A stretch of DNA of 64,000 nucleotides from Bryoerythrophyllum caledonicum (GCA_963971425.1 OZ020516.1:20219332-20283331); one strand, 5' to 3'. Counted from the first letter of the stretch, positions 42,251 through 54,658 are shown. The notes: generated by a model not told the origin, from the letters alone. Translations and numbers: made by a program.

Positions 42251-43440
42251 AACACTACCCCTTTCATTAGCCGAGATTACTAGCTATGCATTATGAGGAT
42301 TTATAAAATTATATATAAGTGTCAATTTCTATTACACATTATATTACTAATTTAAATACCTTGCTAATATTCATGAACTATTATTATAACTATTAACCAT
42401 ACAATAAGTTACATAAACCAACATTTTAAACATCCAACTTAAGAATGAGATTGCAAAATGAAATGGGTTATAAACTTAATTCTTGTATAAAATACATAAC
42501 TATACCAAAAAAATCATGTCAAAGAACATGAATCATACAAATTGTTGGATATGAAATCTAATAAAAACTCCATATATTTGAATATCAAAGCATTAATATT
42601 GTGGTCACTAACATTATATCTTATTCTATTTTATATTATTGTTTTTGATATCGTAGATGCTTGTTATAATTTGCTCATATGCAAAGGAAAATGATGTAGT
42701 GCTCTACAGCTGACATGCTTCATTTTGAATGTTGAGATTTTTAGCGAGTTTGTAAATTGTCTATATGTGTAAATGTCAATAGTTGTTAACATCTATAGAG
42801 ACAAAGTAACTAAAAAGAAGTAGCAGCTTGAGAAGACATCTTTTTAAAATTCAATCATATGAAGCTTATTTATTTTAAGAACAAAATTAACTTAATTTTG
42901 TTCAAACAATTAAATGACCCAATCTAATTCTATGGGTTTCTAAGCCCTCAATTTCCTCTTTGTTGGAACCCAAATGGGCATAACAGAGGAACAACCCCGC
43001 AATTGTGCAATGGCAATCAACCTTGAAACGTCCAAGGAGCCACAATGTGGCCTCTTAGACGACTCTGAATGCATGATACTAGATGATAGATTGTGATTCT
43101 TCATCTCATTCTTTAAAGGGTTCATTGAATGTGTAAACACCGGATGATGATGAAACTTGCCTCATTGAGGTATTAATGTTTTTTTCTAAGAAAGAAAATA
43201 TTTGTGACACAAATTTCAAAGTAGTGAATTTTCTAGCTATTGCTCTAAATCTAAATTCGAGTCATTAGAATGATATTTTGAATCAAACTAGTAATATGAA
43301 GGTTTTGGAATCTATTTTTTACTCCAATTACAAAATATCATAAAATTGAATAAGTTATTGCAAATTGAAATTTAACCTATAACCATGATTGACAAAATTT
43401 TAAATTTCACCAAAAAACACAATTTTTTCACGTGCAACAC
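42251..43440. other. AT-rich spacer
   Basis: No gene seen. A minus-strand open frame at 42940-43140 has no domain content. Confidence 0.5.
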
Positions 43441-43700
43441 AATTTTCAATACTATAATGTACACCTTTGGTGAAATCTCTAAGCATTCTTTCTATCTTAT
43501 ATGAAATTTCTCAGCTTTTTCTTTAGAAAATCACTATAATTTCAAATAATCACAAAAAATTCAGTGATATTTGCGTGACAAGTACAAGACATGTGATCTC
43601 ATCTTTAAAACTTGAAAACATAATTCCACTTTTATTAAACTAAAGATCAAAACACACAAGAGAATGGAAATTGGAATTGATGCTACACTCATGGGCTATG
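43441..43700 (+). repeat. Dispersed AT-rich repeat, forward copy
   Basis: CACTATAATGTACACCTTTGG-type sequence, matching the reverse strand of 16680-16885. Its right part (GAATGGAAATTGGAATTGAT, ATGGGCTATGACATTC) matches 51205-51262. No coding content. Confidence 0.65.
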
Positions 43701-44342
43701 ACATTCCATAGATAATCAAGTCCCCAAACCCTAGACCATGAATCTACACTACACAAAAATGTTGTGTATCATATCCACATCATATGATTTGGAAGTGCTA
43801 TATATTTTCTTTACTTTTAATGAAGATTTTTACCCACAGCACAACTATCAATACTACACCAAACACTGAATATAGAGCGGACTCATTGGTAATGTGGGTG
43901 AAAAGTGATGTGGACCACATCACTTTTGGTTTTGGAGCACAATCGATGTAGACACATTTCAACATTTCTTTGCCACCACACCTCCACTCACTACCAAATA
44001 TCTTCCCCTCCTTGTCGCTTGCCGCCACCTCACTGCCGCTCGCCGCCACCTCTCCATAATCCACAATAATTTTCTGTCAACAACTTTGAACCGTCCTACA
44101 CTATTTACATGATTTGATGTGGATTGAGAATTGAGGTGGACCACTGAAATTTGCGTGCAGTGGAATTAATGTAAGTATTTTGAAATAGTCCAATCCACAC
44201 TAGATGCACTGTTTGGTGTAGTCAAAGAGGCAAACCATTGTAGACATAATTGGTAAAAATATTCACCAAGGGTAAAATCACATAGCACTTATAATTCAAT
44301 TAGTATGGATACACTAAACATCATTTTAGAGTAGTGGATCTG
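43701..44342. other. Spacer upstream of PDAP1
   Basis: AT-rich with short inverted motifs (ACACCAAACACTG... and GTTTGGTGTAGT, about 43854-44222), which may bound a small MITE of about 370 bp. No gene seen. Confidence 0.4.
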
Positions 44343-44415
44343 GGACCGTGGGTCACACTGGACCTTGGACCGTTGATCTTGGACCTTGGACCGTCAATCT
44401 TGGATCGAGGACCAA
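44343..44415 (+). repeat. Short degenerate tandem repeat in PDAP1 5' region
   Basis: Four to five units near CTTGGACCGTCAATCTTGGA. It sits about 250-300 bp before the PDAP1 start codon, so it could influence the promoter or be part of the leader. Confidence 0.7.
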
Positions 44416-44658
44416 CGGTCAAGATATCTTCTTTCGGATCGACGGCCGGCATCCTCCCCGGCTAGAGCTTGGACGAAGTTCCAACGACGAAGATCCAACG
44501 ACGACGTCAGTCGCGTTGCTAGGGTTTCGTGCCTCGCACTCTCTCTTTGCTGCGTTGTTTGCACTCTTCGCTTCGCCTTCGGCATCCGCGGTCTCCCTCG
44601 CTCGACCTCGTCTCCCATTCACACAGGTTCTTACGGCAGCGAGCTTCTCGTCCCAGCC

Positions 44659-46105
44659 ATGGGGGGCGGTGCGGGACGCGGCAAGTTCAAGGGCAAGCCC
44701 ACGGGGCGGCGCCACTTCTCCACGCCCGAGGAGATGGGTAGGGTTTCGTGTCCCATGTCGAGGTTGTCCGCTCTCTTTTGGACGCTGCTGATGGATGGGG
44801 TGTTGTTGTGTGTGGTGCAGCTGCTGGAACCTCCACCAAGCCTCGCAGCTTCAAGAGGGTGAGTGATGATGGAGCTGCTGGATCGGTCCAGATCCGAGTT
44901 TTTGGATTTTCAGGGTTTGACCGGTGAATTTTCTGGGGGGGTTTGGCAGAATCCCGAGGAAGAGGAGGAGGAGTCGGACGAGGAGTCCGAGGAGGAGTCT
45001 GAGGAGGAGGAGGAGTCTGCGGTAGAGTTTTCATTCCAACATACGTAACCGTCGTGGGAATTGATTGTCTGATATTTTTAGGGTTTGTCTAGGTGCGCTG
45101 TTAGTTATTTTTTGTGTCCGTTTTTTGTCTGTGTTATGTGCAGAAGAAGAAGGGTACCCAGGGTGTGATCCAAATCGATAATCCGAATCTCGTCAAGGCC
45201 AAGAACGTAAAAGCCAAGGATGTCGACGTACGTTTCTGTTTCATTTGATATGGTTACAGTGGCTTTTGATGCGTTTTGTTGTCATTGATTCTAATTGCTA
45301 GGTGAATGTTGTTTATATGTACGTGCTCATTTCTGCAGTTGGACAGACCAGCTGAGCTTTCAAGACGAGAGAGGTAACAATCTCCCACATTTCGTATTGT
45401 GGTTGCTGGATAGTATAATGTGCATTTGTGCTAGTTAGTGTAAATGGGCACCGACGTGACTGTGGAATTTTTTTTTCTGTCCTTCAGGGAGGAGCTTGAG
45501 AAGCAAAAGGCACATGAACGCTACTTGAAACTGCAGGAGCAAGGCAAGACCGAGCAATCAAAGAAAGATTTAGGTGAGTATTTCCAATCTGGTTATGAAT
45601 ACCACTTCAATCTGCTGAACGATACCTTAACCCTTAAAGCTCTGTTGGGGACCATATTAACGGTCACATATTTTACTCTTAGAATACATAAGATGTATTA
45701 AAGCTTTGCAAGACATACACCTTCGGATTAAAGATTCTTCATCTAACATCTTTCATTTGGAGGTTATTTCAATATTTGAACCCTTATCATGTTCAAATAC
45801 GACACCATACTTGTAGATTACTGTGTCCACCAGTGGCACCTTTTGACGCTTTAGGGTTAACAATTACTGGCTAAACCTGGGGTTTTGCAGAGCGCTTAGC
45901 ACTCATTAGACAGCAACGCTTGGAGGCTGCGAAGAAGCGAGAGGAGGAGAAGGCTGGTGAGTTGAATCTCCTAAGGTTTCAATATGAACTTAATTATCAT
46001 TGTCATTATTTTGTTTCTTTCCATTCTATGTATGTGCTGAAGTTGCTTCTGGGGTGTGGTTGGTGCACAGCTAAGGACGCCAAAAAGGTGGAGGCTCGCA
46101 AATAG
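44659..46105 (+). CDS. PDAP1: PDAP1/HASPP28-like phosphoprotein (28 kDa heat- and acid-stable)
   Basis: Small, highly charged conserved eukaryotic protein of uncertain role, named in animals for PDGF association and casein-kinase phosphorylation. Eight exons: 44659-44737, 44821-44858, 44950-45021, 45144-45227, 45339-45373, 45488-45573, 45891-45956, 46071-46105; all GT-AG, total 164 residues. Motifs in order: GRGKFKGKPTGRRHFSTPEE at the N-terminus, AAGTSTKPRSFKR, a Glu/Ser acidic run (EEESDEESEEESEE) with casein kinase 2-type sites, VIQIDNPNLVKAKNVKAKDV, ELSRREREELEKQKAHERY, LERLALIRQQRLEAAKKREE and AKDAKKVEARK. The last 70 residues form a long charged helix. Intron 6 carries a TTAA-bounded MITE. 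The last exons are very short, as in other plants. Confidence 0.95.
45627..45860 (-). mobile_element. TTAA-bounded MITE in PDAP1 intron 6
   Basis: 234-bp element with inverted ends TTAACCCTTAAAGC and GCTTTAGGGTTAA, wholly inside the 317-bp intron 45574-45890. TTAA at both ends followed by CCC resembles piggyBac-type insertion (TTAA target, ends starting CCY). The element makes up about three quarters of the intron; without it the intron would be a normal 80-90 bp. Confidence 0.75.
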
Positions 46106-46746
46106 GGCGCAAGGGACCGTCATCCTTCAGTAGGTTGTTATGACTCTGTTGTCTGTGTTTGTTTAACAGTCAGCCTGAGAGAATCACAAAAATTTACCTT
46201 GTTTTGTCCTCATGGGTGTGTTTCTGCCGTTCTGAATTCTTTCTTAGGTTATCTGCGCCATGAACCCATACTTAGCTGCTACACTGCATTGGCGAGGCAG
46301 ATCCGTCCTGTCGTAGTACTACTCCATTACTCTCTGTTCTTGTACAATTCTTTTAATACCATCTGTTCAAGACCGCAATGTACTGAGTCGTGCTCCGTAG
46401 GCTTTCAAGTGGAGACACTTGAGAACACTTTGTTCGTGTACATCCACAGAAAGAGGATCATGGCTTTGTGACAAGAGAGAAGGAGAATTTATGAGAGAAT
46501 GGATGAGATTCCAGGAAAAACCAAGGTGAACCAACATAACCGACAAGTTACACAATGTGCAGTCTCTACAAAGTCATGGTGGATTATGGCATCGTAATTA
46601 TGCTGTTCAATGAGCTTGGTACTTCGAAACACGCATGGATCATGTGCCTCAATCCTTTTTTTCCTTGTTCTAAAATACATGGGGCCAAGAGATGGCCATT
46701 TTTAGGATGGTAGCAAAAGTAGTTCCCGGATGCCAAAATCAGCCAC
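46106..46746. other. Convergent 3' spacer, PDAP1 and hydrolase
   Basis: Holds the 3' untranslated regions of both convergent genes. No further gene seen. Confidence 0.5.
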
Positions 46747-49425
46747 TCACACGGCAGATACTCTCTTCAGCAGGCTCTTTAATGATTTGCCAACCTCTTC
46801 TCCGAAATCCTCCTGAGCGTGATGGCCAACCTGAAGTTCACCAAACGCTTCACAAAATGAGCTCAAGTTCTAACTGTAAATTCAAGGCAGGAGAGTGAAG
46901 TTTGTCAAGTCACCCAAAGTTTCGAGACCCAGGCTCTTGTGACCTATTATAATACTCTCAATAGTTAATAGAAGAGCTTGGTGGTCTCGAAACTTAACCT
47001 AGGTCAAAGTGGTTTTAACCGTCTGTAAGATTTTGCATGAGAACAACCATGAACATCATCCACCTATCTCTCTTCTTTTATGATCTGATGATAGATATTG
47101 AAAACTATTTTGAGTTTATTTCATGCGTAAAGGTGGCTTCACAAATAACTCTCGAGAGGGTCTTATTGCACTAAAAGGCCGCATTGATTGGGACTGCTAC
47201 ACTTTGGCTTCATATTCAATAAACAATTGCATATAAAGTGACTTACTTGAGGGAGCTGCATCAGGCGTGCATTGATAGACTTGGCAAATTCCTCCACGCC
47301 ATTGAAGTCCAACCATCTGTCTTTCAGGCCCCAAAGAATAGACACAGGTTTCTTCCACCTCGTCGGTGCCAGAATTTCCTTGGCCGCCTGCACAGATTCC
47401 TGAACAATCCATGAAAAATCAGGATGAGCTCCAAGGTCCTCTTCTCACTTTGAGCAACATACATTAGTAGACTCACCTTCAGCTCATTTTTGAGGTTTCT
47501 GCTCAAGGCCACGAGAGCAAACCCGGACGCCCCAGAGGTGAGGTAAGGCCGGCGATACACCATGGCATCCTCTTCGTCAAGCATGTAAGGGCCACAGTCC
47601 GTCAGCGGTTTGTCACTTGCCTTTAGAGGATCCTACAGTGGAAACACCCAGATAACTGTTAAAGAAAAACCAGCATCAGAATCACTTGTTTGCAGAAGGC
47701 AACAGTATGAACTCACCTGAGCAAAAACGTCGCCCAGGAGGAACGTAGAAAATGCTGCCAGTGATGAGGGGAGCCGGACATGCCGATCAGTAACCTGCAA
47801 TCAATTTTGAAGAGAAATATACGTTCCATTGTCAAATTACATCTATAGCTGACTAATTATATTGGTATCAGAGAAATAGAGTTGGACGATTGACTTACAG
47901 GTGGGTTGATTAATATCAGTTGCTTTACAGACTCTTGGTTGTTTTTGGCAAACTGCAATGCTGCCGGAACGAAGTATCCCTTCACAGTTGCAGCAAATTC
48001 GGTGAATATCCATCCATGTGATATGAACTGGAAGTGCTGTGTTTTTTTAACCAGATCTAACACAAGTGACAAATTCTACCTGAGCAGTGAGAGTGAAGTT
48101 GCTCACGTCCAAGGCATTCACCAACAACTTCAACGCCGTCGCATACTCTGCCAACATGTCAATACTCATATAATTGCATGTATTGATCCTCACAGATGAA
48201 GAGCTAAGACGTGGACACTGGAAGGGTTTAGAGTTTGGTACCATCTGTTGTGTAGTTGAATCCATACTTGGGCTGGGGCTTGTCAGAAAATCCAAACCCT
48301 GCGGCAATCCAGATGATGGTGCCAAGCATCATCCAATCATCCTCATGTGAAAGCTGATTTGCTCATTGAAGAGCGATGCAAGACTGAGAATTTAGGGTAA
48401 GGAAGCCTTGCCTAGCCAATCAAAGGCGACGACATGGTAATCAGAAGAAAGCTCTGCCATGACTTTCCTGTAAGAATATGCCTGTGACGGAAACCCATGA
48501 GCCAGGAGCACAGTCGGATTCTTGCGGTCACCTTCCTCGACATAAAACCATCTGCCAATTCAATTCACGTCAGGTCAAAGACCAACTCAATCTGAGATTG
48601 ATGAATGTTGCAAACGATGCTTGCTCTTGATATGCAGTTCAAACTGTCAACTGTACTTTCATTACCATAATCCCTACCTAGAACTGAATACGAGTGTTTG
48701 TGAACCTGAAGGAATCAGTGGACGTCTGCGAGGCTTCGCCCATGGCAAGTCCGAAGAGCGGGTCCTTGGCCTTCTCCAACCCGCCTTCCACAGGATACGC
48801 CTTCACCTACAGACCGCCCAATCAACATGTTCAACAGAAGGTGGCAATGAATTCCAGGGTGTGAACACAAGAGCTCTGATGTGTTGCCATGCTCACCATT
48901 TTGCCGCGGGCGAACCATTCATCAGCGCGTCCAGGCTCATCGGAGTATTTACCTGCAACTCAATCGATCATAGAATTCAATTTCAATCTGAGTTACGGGA
49001 ATTGCTTACTTGTCTAGTGTTCATGTTGCCGAGAACTCACCGCCAGAAAACGAGAAGCCATCACCCACTGACACCGGCGCGTCTATCAGATAGTCCTGCG
49101 ACGATACTTCAAGTCAGATACGGACAATATGAGCTACAATCTATACCCCAGAGTAAAGCCATGGCCAACTGGTTCCTAATGTGATACAAAGGGAGTCGCC
49201 AGAAAACCGAGTCACGCTTGCCTCATTGTCGTCGTCGACATACATTGCGCGAGTCCTCGCCGACCGCTTCGAACTAGACATCCAACGAACGCCGCGCCGT
49301 CGTCGAGCTGCGTCCACGAGAGCATTGAATCTCCGTCCGCCGCTGGACGAGCACGACGCACAGTTACTGGCAACGAAATCGCGCAAGGGCACCACTGCCG
49401 CAGCAGAGGCTGTAGCCATCGCCAT
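46747..49425 (-). CDS. Plastid-targeted alpha/beta-hydrolase-fold protein
   Basis: Twelve exons joined by frame: 49425-49216, 49095-49041, 48952-48897, 48806-48706, 48551-48412, 48298-48242, 48147-48080, 47979-47899, 47794-47717, 47632-47477, 47399-47247, 46830-46747, giving 412 residues. The first 60 are Ser/Ala/Arg-rich like a transit peptide. The core shows WFYVEEGDRKNPTVLLAHGF (oxyanion HGF), VVAFDWLGFGFSDKPQP, LWGLKDRWLD (acid loop) and VGHHAQED (catalytic His). It matches plant plastid proteins related to haloalkane dehalogenases and epoxide hydrolases. The nucleophile elbow reads AQGYFVPAA, with no Ser, Asp or Cys at the usual centre, so it may not be a normal hydrolase. The 48298/48412 junction uses a GC donor (TAG|GCAAGG). 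The start and exon 1 end are the least certain points. Confidence 0.9.
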
Positions 49426-49794
49426 TGCACACAACCAAGTTACAAACGACCGAACTAATTGAATCACACAAGCCCAGACTCCATGAATCGAAAACTCAAG
49501 CCTAGATTTACAGCTTCACTGCAAGTAATCCTGTCTAGAAAACTGCAAATGCCGTTGCTGTTGCGTCGGCAAACTCGATAGATCGATTTTTTATGTGGTT
49601 TGTGCAGTTTCGGAGATGTGAGTAGGAGTTTGTGTCTGTCTTGCCGTGGATTGCTATCATCGTGGGCCTGTGCTTTCCCGAAGCATAATCCGGAAGCTTA
49701 TGCTCTCGTTCCTTTCCAGGCGCTAAGCTCACGCACATGTGTGCGGATGAGCCTGTGTTGGGGCCGAACGATTGGTGGTGGCCCCACTAAACCT

Positions 49795-50185
49795 AAGGAC
49801 CGAGACTATGTTTCACTAATTTTTTTTCAAAATTGCATCTTTAAGATGGGATGTTGCAAGACTGATTGAAACAACTATTTGCTATTTCAATTGTAGAATC
49901 TTTACATTAACTACTACAAAAAATAAACCTTTTTTTTTTGGCAAACTTTGACCGCACAGATTGTATTATACATGCATTGGAAGATGGCAATATGTTTCAA
50001 CGTACTTTGACTCAAGATAATGGCATACTTTTTTTTTCCACACATTGCATAAATTTGATGGATCTATGTTCTACCTTGTGTTAGGTCGTTGCATACGAAA
50101 AATCACAAGTAGTAGCGGTGTTTAGAGTAAGAAAAATGGACTTGCAATGACTAGGAGTATAGAAAGTAGCCATTTATGATCACAC
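49795..50185 (+). repeat. Dispersed repeat, copy 2 of 32860-33265
   Basis: Shares AGACTATGTTTCAC-type start, GGATCTATGTTCTACCTTGT, and AAGAAAAATGGACTTGCAA with 32860-33265. See that entry. Confidence 0.75.
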
Positions 50186-51089
50186 TTGCACTACAATTTT
50201 TTAGGAGAAAAAGTGATATTACTGATAGTGATAGGGTATATACAAGTAAGTTTAAAACTAGGGAATAATTTCATGAGTTTAGGTAATAATATCATTGTGT
50301 GTTAGTACCAAGGGTGATATTATCAAGGTTAGATTTAAATGTTGGTCCTTATTTCAACCGGCATGCCTCTTCCCTACATGGTGGAGGGCGTCGATAGCTA
50401 GAAGGTGCAATGATTATACTTGTGTGGTTAGAGATGATAACGTCATTGTTATTGTTATGAGTGCTTTCATTTAATGTTGATGAACAAGTTTTGGAGAGTG
50501 TTTCTAAGATGGTTTAAGCTACAAATGGGTTGTTTATATCAATACATGGACGCTGATGATTCTAAGGTATAAATATTTCAAGAATTTGTGATGAATTTTC
50601 ATAACTAAATATTATATAAAGTTATCAGATTCTACACATTGGAACACAATTATATAAAGAAGTATAAATGTCTAATAGATGCATTGTAACAGGAGATTAC
50701 AAATCTATGCATACACCTAAATATTCGATTGATACAAGCCATTTGAAAACAACACATAAATGTATAATTTTTTAATCACAATATAAAATCAAATTATAGT
50801 TGAAGAATTAAAAGGATATCAATTTTGAACAATGTAACAATTGGAAGAAAATTAATAAAATGATAAGCAGAGGGTATTTTGGTATCTTTAATCAAAATAA
50901 TTACTAAAAATGATATCTAAGAATATATATATATATATATTTTACCTTGGCACCGCAAGTGCCATTATTAATGGTGACCAATAGACCACTCTACAAAATA
51001 ATAAATATATAATCTTGATTGCCACAAATTTAAAACATTTAAATCTAGTTAAATTGAAATGTCTTAAATCCAATGAGAGAGTTGGTTGA

Positions 51090-51262
51090 GATGAACAACC
51101 TTGAATCCTTGCCCGAAGAACAATATTGCTTACATAAATAAAGGCATGTAATCTCATCTGTGAAAAATTAATTAATTTTTTTTTCCACCTATATTTAACG
51201 AAGACATAGAGCACACAATAGAATGGAAATTGGGATTGATGCCACGGTCATAGGCGCTGTCA
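51090..51262 (+). repeat. Dispersed AT-rich repeat, partial copy
   Basis: GGCATGTAATCTCATCTGTGA and GAATGGAAATTGGGATTGAT match 43590-43700. No coding content. Confidence 0.65.
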
Positions 51263-51627
51263 TTCACGGGTTAACCACGAACCTCGATATTCACGGCCAC
51301 CGGTAACCGTGACTAAGGATGAACCTTGCACGCAAAACCGTTACGAGGCCGAAATCCGCCACATAAAATCCTATTGTGGTAACGGGTTTAGGTCCCATGA
51401 TTTACAATAGCTTGCAATCCTCTTCTTGCTCCACCCAATCCACATTTTCCACTTTCATTGCTCAAACCTCGATTCCGAACACTTGCAAAATTCCAAACTC
51501 AGGTTGAGAAATTCCAGCAAACAATTGTGGGTGAGCTCACATTGTAAGGCAGAGAGAGAGAGAGGGAGAGTTGATTGCTGGGGTTGCAGTTGAGGAGGGA
51601 GAGAAGACATTTTGTTTGTAGGGTTTC

Positions 51628-53424
51628 ATGATGCAGCAGCAATTGCTGGCCATGCGGCAATGTGGCGTATGGCAGGCGCCGGCAATGTGCGGGTACGGTG
51701 GAGTCGCTGGTCGCGCGCAGCAGGCGAGGGCGTCCACGAGCATGGCGGCCGCGTGCGTCCGAATGCGCGGCTTCAATTCGCTTAGGTCGGACAGGTTTAG
51801 GGTTTCGCTTCAGGCTGGTGGTCGCAACATCGAGGAGTTGCAGGTACGTCTAGTGGCCTCCTCTGTTTTACTCAAGACGAGAATCTTTGGACCTGAGTTT
51901 TCGGTTTCTGGATAAGGCACGTAAGTTAGAGTGTAGAGGATGTTTGTTTCTGATGCATTATGGTTCGCAAAAGCGGTTACCCGTGTTTTCGACTTCTTTT
52001 GTGCATGAATTTTTGGTTACTGAATAAGTTGGCGTGCAGAGGGTTTCTTCCGTGTGTGCATTAGCGACCCTCTGTCTTTTCAGGACTAGATTCCTTAATT
52101 TTATACCCTGAATTTGAACCTGGATTTTCGGTTTGTGGAGAAGGCACATGAGTTAGAGTGCAGAGGTTTTTTTTTTTGGTTGTAAACCCTAATTTCTATC
52201 TCTGAATTTGCTCATGAATTTCGTTACTGGATGAGTCAAGTAAGTCAGTGCAGAGGAATTTTTTGTACATTCCATGTGACCCTCTGTGTGCACAAAAGTG
52301 GTAGCCCTAATTTTCGACTCTTCTTGTGTATGAATTCTGGTTAGTGAAGAGGCAACGATTTCAGAAATTTTTCGGGATGTGGAGTATTTGGGGGTGTTTT
52401 AAAAAATATTTTCTGAATTGGTGGCAGGGAGCAGAATTTGATCAGCTGGGAGAGGAAGACCTGGAAGCTTTGTTTGAGGAATATGGAGAGACCGTGAGGA
52501 CTGATGAGGAGTCGAGCAGCGTCACTTCGGAGGTTGATGAGGATTCCGACAGCCTAGCTTGTGAGTCTCAAATTTCTCTTATGCGAATCTTATCCTAAAG
52601 CATCGATGATAGCGGGCCTCATGAACAGAATACATTCATCGGCTTCTGGATGGTATGGAATATCAGTTCACATTGATTTGAATATTCATGGTGGATGCAG
52701 TTGCGGTGGCCTTGGCTGAGGCTGCAAACGATGTGAAGGGCAGTGATATCCAAGTGCTGTGTGTGAAGCCGCTCATCTATTGGGCCCGTTTCTTTGTCGT
52801 CGTCACTGCCTTCTCCAAACCTCAGATTGATGCAGTCGGGTATGTACTCTATTTCAACATTCCCGAAGTAATGGGATGAAAATTCCTTCGTGCTTCACTG
52901 TGAGTCAAATCTATATTTACACGTATACAATGCCATTCCTCTTCTAAAAGAATATTATCCGTTTTCATGCTGGTCTGTGATGCAGGAAGAGAATGAGGGA
53001 TATCGCTGAGGAGAAGTTTAACCGCTCTCCTAAAGGCGACAGCAAGCCCAACGCCTGGACTTTGCTAGATTTTGGTAACTTGATGATATTCTTCTCCTAC
53101 GTCTCTTTACGGATTTCACAGATATATCAGCACTCTTGATGGGAACCGAAGAACTCATCAGTCATAAGATTTGAACCAACACTGGTTTGGCTGATTCTTT
53201 ATTGACCTTGATTCCGAGTCATTTTTCTTTAGGATGGTAGATGAAACTTACCTGATCTGGAATTTGATCCTTTTTCACGGAGGACTAACTGGATGTGGTG
53301 AGATGCAGGCGACGTCGTGGTCCACATTTTCCTTCCCAAGGAGAGGGAGTTTTACAACCTGGAGGAATTTTACGGGAACGCTACACTTGTCAAGCTACCC
53401 TTCGAAAACCGCTCCATGCAATGA
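51628..53424 (+). CDS. IOJAP: Chloroplast Iojap/RsfS-family ribosome silencing factor
   Basis: RsfS proteins bind uL14 of the large ribosomal subunit and block joining with the small subunit; plant Iojap proteins act in plastids. Five exons: 51628-51843, 52428-52560, 52701-52839, 52986-53074, 53309-53424, all GT-AG, total 230 residues. Exon 1 encodes an Arg/Ala/Ser-rich transit peptide of about 65 residues. Exon 2 is acidic ([14 protein letters not shown]...). The RsfS domain (about residues 118-225) reads [76 protein letters not shown]. The catalytic-like D-x-V pattern and HIF strand are intact. Two adjacent ATGs (51628, 51631) open the frame. Confidence 0.95.
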
Positions 53425-54276
53425 CCACAGACCTTGCAGAAGGAAGAAGCTCGATTGAATCCGAAGAGTTGCCGCTCACAGAGGCGCCTAGGATAAGTAC
53501 CAGAATTAAGGTACAAGTCCCTACGCTACTTATCTCACCGGGCAGATAGTCTGTGCCATTGTCTCTGGCTGTTCCTGGGCAGTAGATTTGCCACATGCCG
53601 ACAGGAAAAGCCGATTTCTACCAGCTTCTGAGGCAGTGACCCAATATTGTATTCTCCAGACAGAACTAAAAGACTTGATCGCATTCTTCAACCTCCTAGC
53701 ATTCTAGGAAAAAAACCCCCCTTTGAAGCTCAATCTAGAGTTTGATCTCATCTGGAAAGTGTTCAGTCTGCTTTACAGCTTACAGACAGAAGCTCGCACG
53801 TATCGTAATCTGAACCCTCATCTTTTTATCCTAAATTTTGGATTGTTTTGTTATCCAAAGAATTTGGGCTCCAAAGAAAAATTATCCATCTACAGTAGTA
53901 GACTTTTGGCGAGACTTTCCATCCCACGTTTGCCGCATTGGGAAAGTCAGTTTACAAAATAAGTACGCACTGCAGCACCACTTTTTCGGGACGTGAAAAC
54001 CGTCACCTACCAGAGCAATCCACCTGATCTCTCAACTTAAAAGTAGCATACATGTAATGATAAAAAGCAGCATAATGAAGTCGGCACTGATGTCTCACCG
54101 CAATAATGATAAAAGTGGGGCAGTCAAAACGAGCCTCTTTAGCACCAGCGCTGCAAAAGATTCTCGTCGAGGGAGCGTTATCGCCTCGGCCGCGCCCTCA
54201 AATCCAAAGGCACCACCAGTCCGCTTTTCGGATTCCGCGGAGCCCCGAGGCGTTGATGTGGAATATGAGGACGCTA
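53425..54276. other. IOJAP 3' flank and spacer
   Basis: No further gene recognised. A plus-strand ORF at 54057-54284 runs into the promoter of the next gene and has no domain content. Confidence 0.5.
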
Positions 54277-54311
54277 TGACGTAGGCCCGCCCGACGCACA
54301 TGGCGTATATA
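54277..54311 (+). promoter_or_regulatory. Candidate promoter of the C2-domain gene
   Basis: TGACGTA (ACGT core, bZIP-type site) at 54277-54283 and TATATA at 54306-54311, 350 bp before the ATG. A start of transcription near 54340 and a leader of about 320 bp would fit. Inference from motif spacing. Confidence 0.4.
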
Positions 54312-54658
54312 GCTCTCCGCGCTCTCCAGTGGTGGAATGGCGACTGAGGCCATCATATGATGATGTGTTACCGGAATTTAGTCTCTCGAGGTACGTGAGG
54401 TGCGATTTCCTGCGCTTCTGTCGAGTGTGCAGCTACAGCGGGAAGGCTACAGCAGCAAGCGTTGCCAGAAGTGGATAATTGGAGGGTTCTGGGGAGGTTT
54501 TGGGAGAGTTTGGGCGACTGAGTGACTATGGTTTTCAGCAGGGAGTGCGAATTGGGCGCTCAGGTGGAGCTGCTGCTGATGGTGCGAGCTTTGAGCTTGT
54601 GTTCATAGTGGCGCTGGAAGGTGGAAAATTTGAGGCCACTTGAGCTGATTTGGTGACA

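Larger units (their letters stand above)
49426..51627. other. Spacer between divergent hydrolase and IOJAP genes
   Basis: Promoters lie at each end; the middle is AT-rich with dispersed repeats (entered separately) and a (TA)n run at 50928-50940. A palindromic GC-rich stretch at 51265-51320 (GGTTAACC, CACGGCCACCGGTAACCGTG) is notable. No additional gene seen. Confidence 0.5.

Noticed and set aside
50928-50940. (TA)n run
   Set aside because: Ordinary short microsatellite in AT-rich DNA.
54057-54284. 75-aa plus-strand ORF before the C2 gene
   Set aside because: Overlaps the candidate promoter (ACGT site and TATA box), has no domain content and does not join to the C2 exons.
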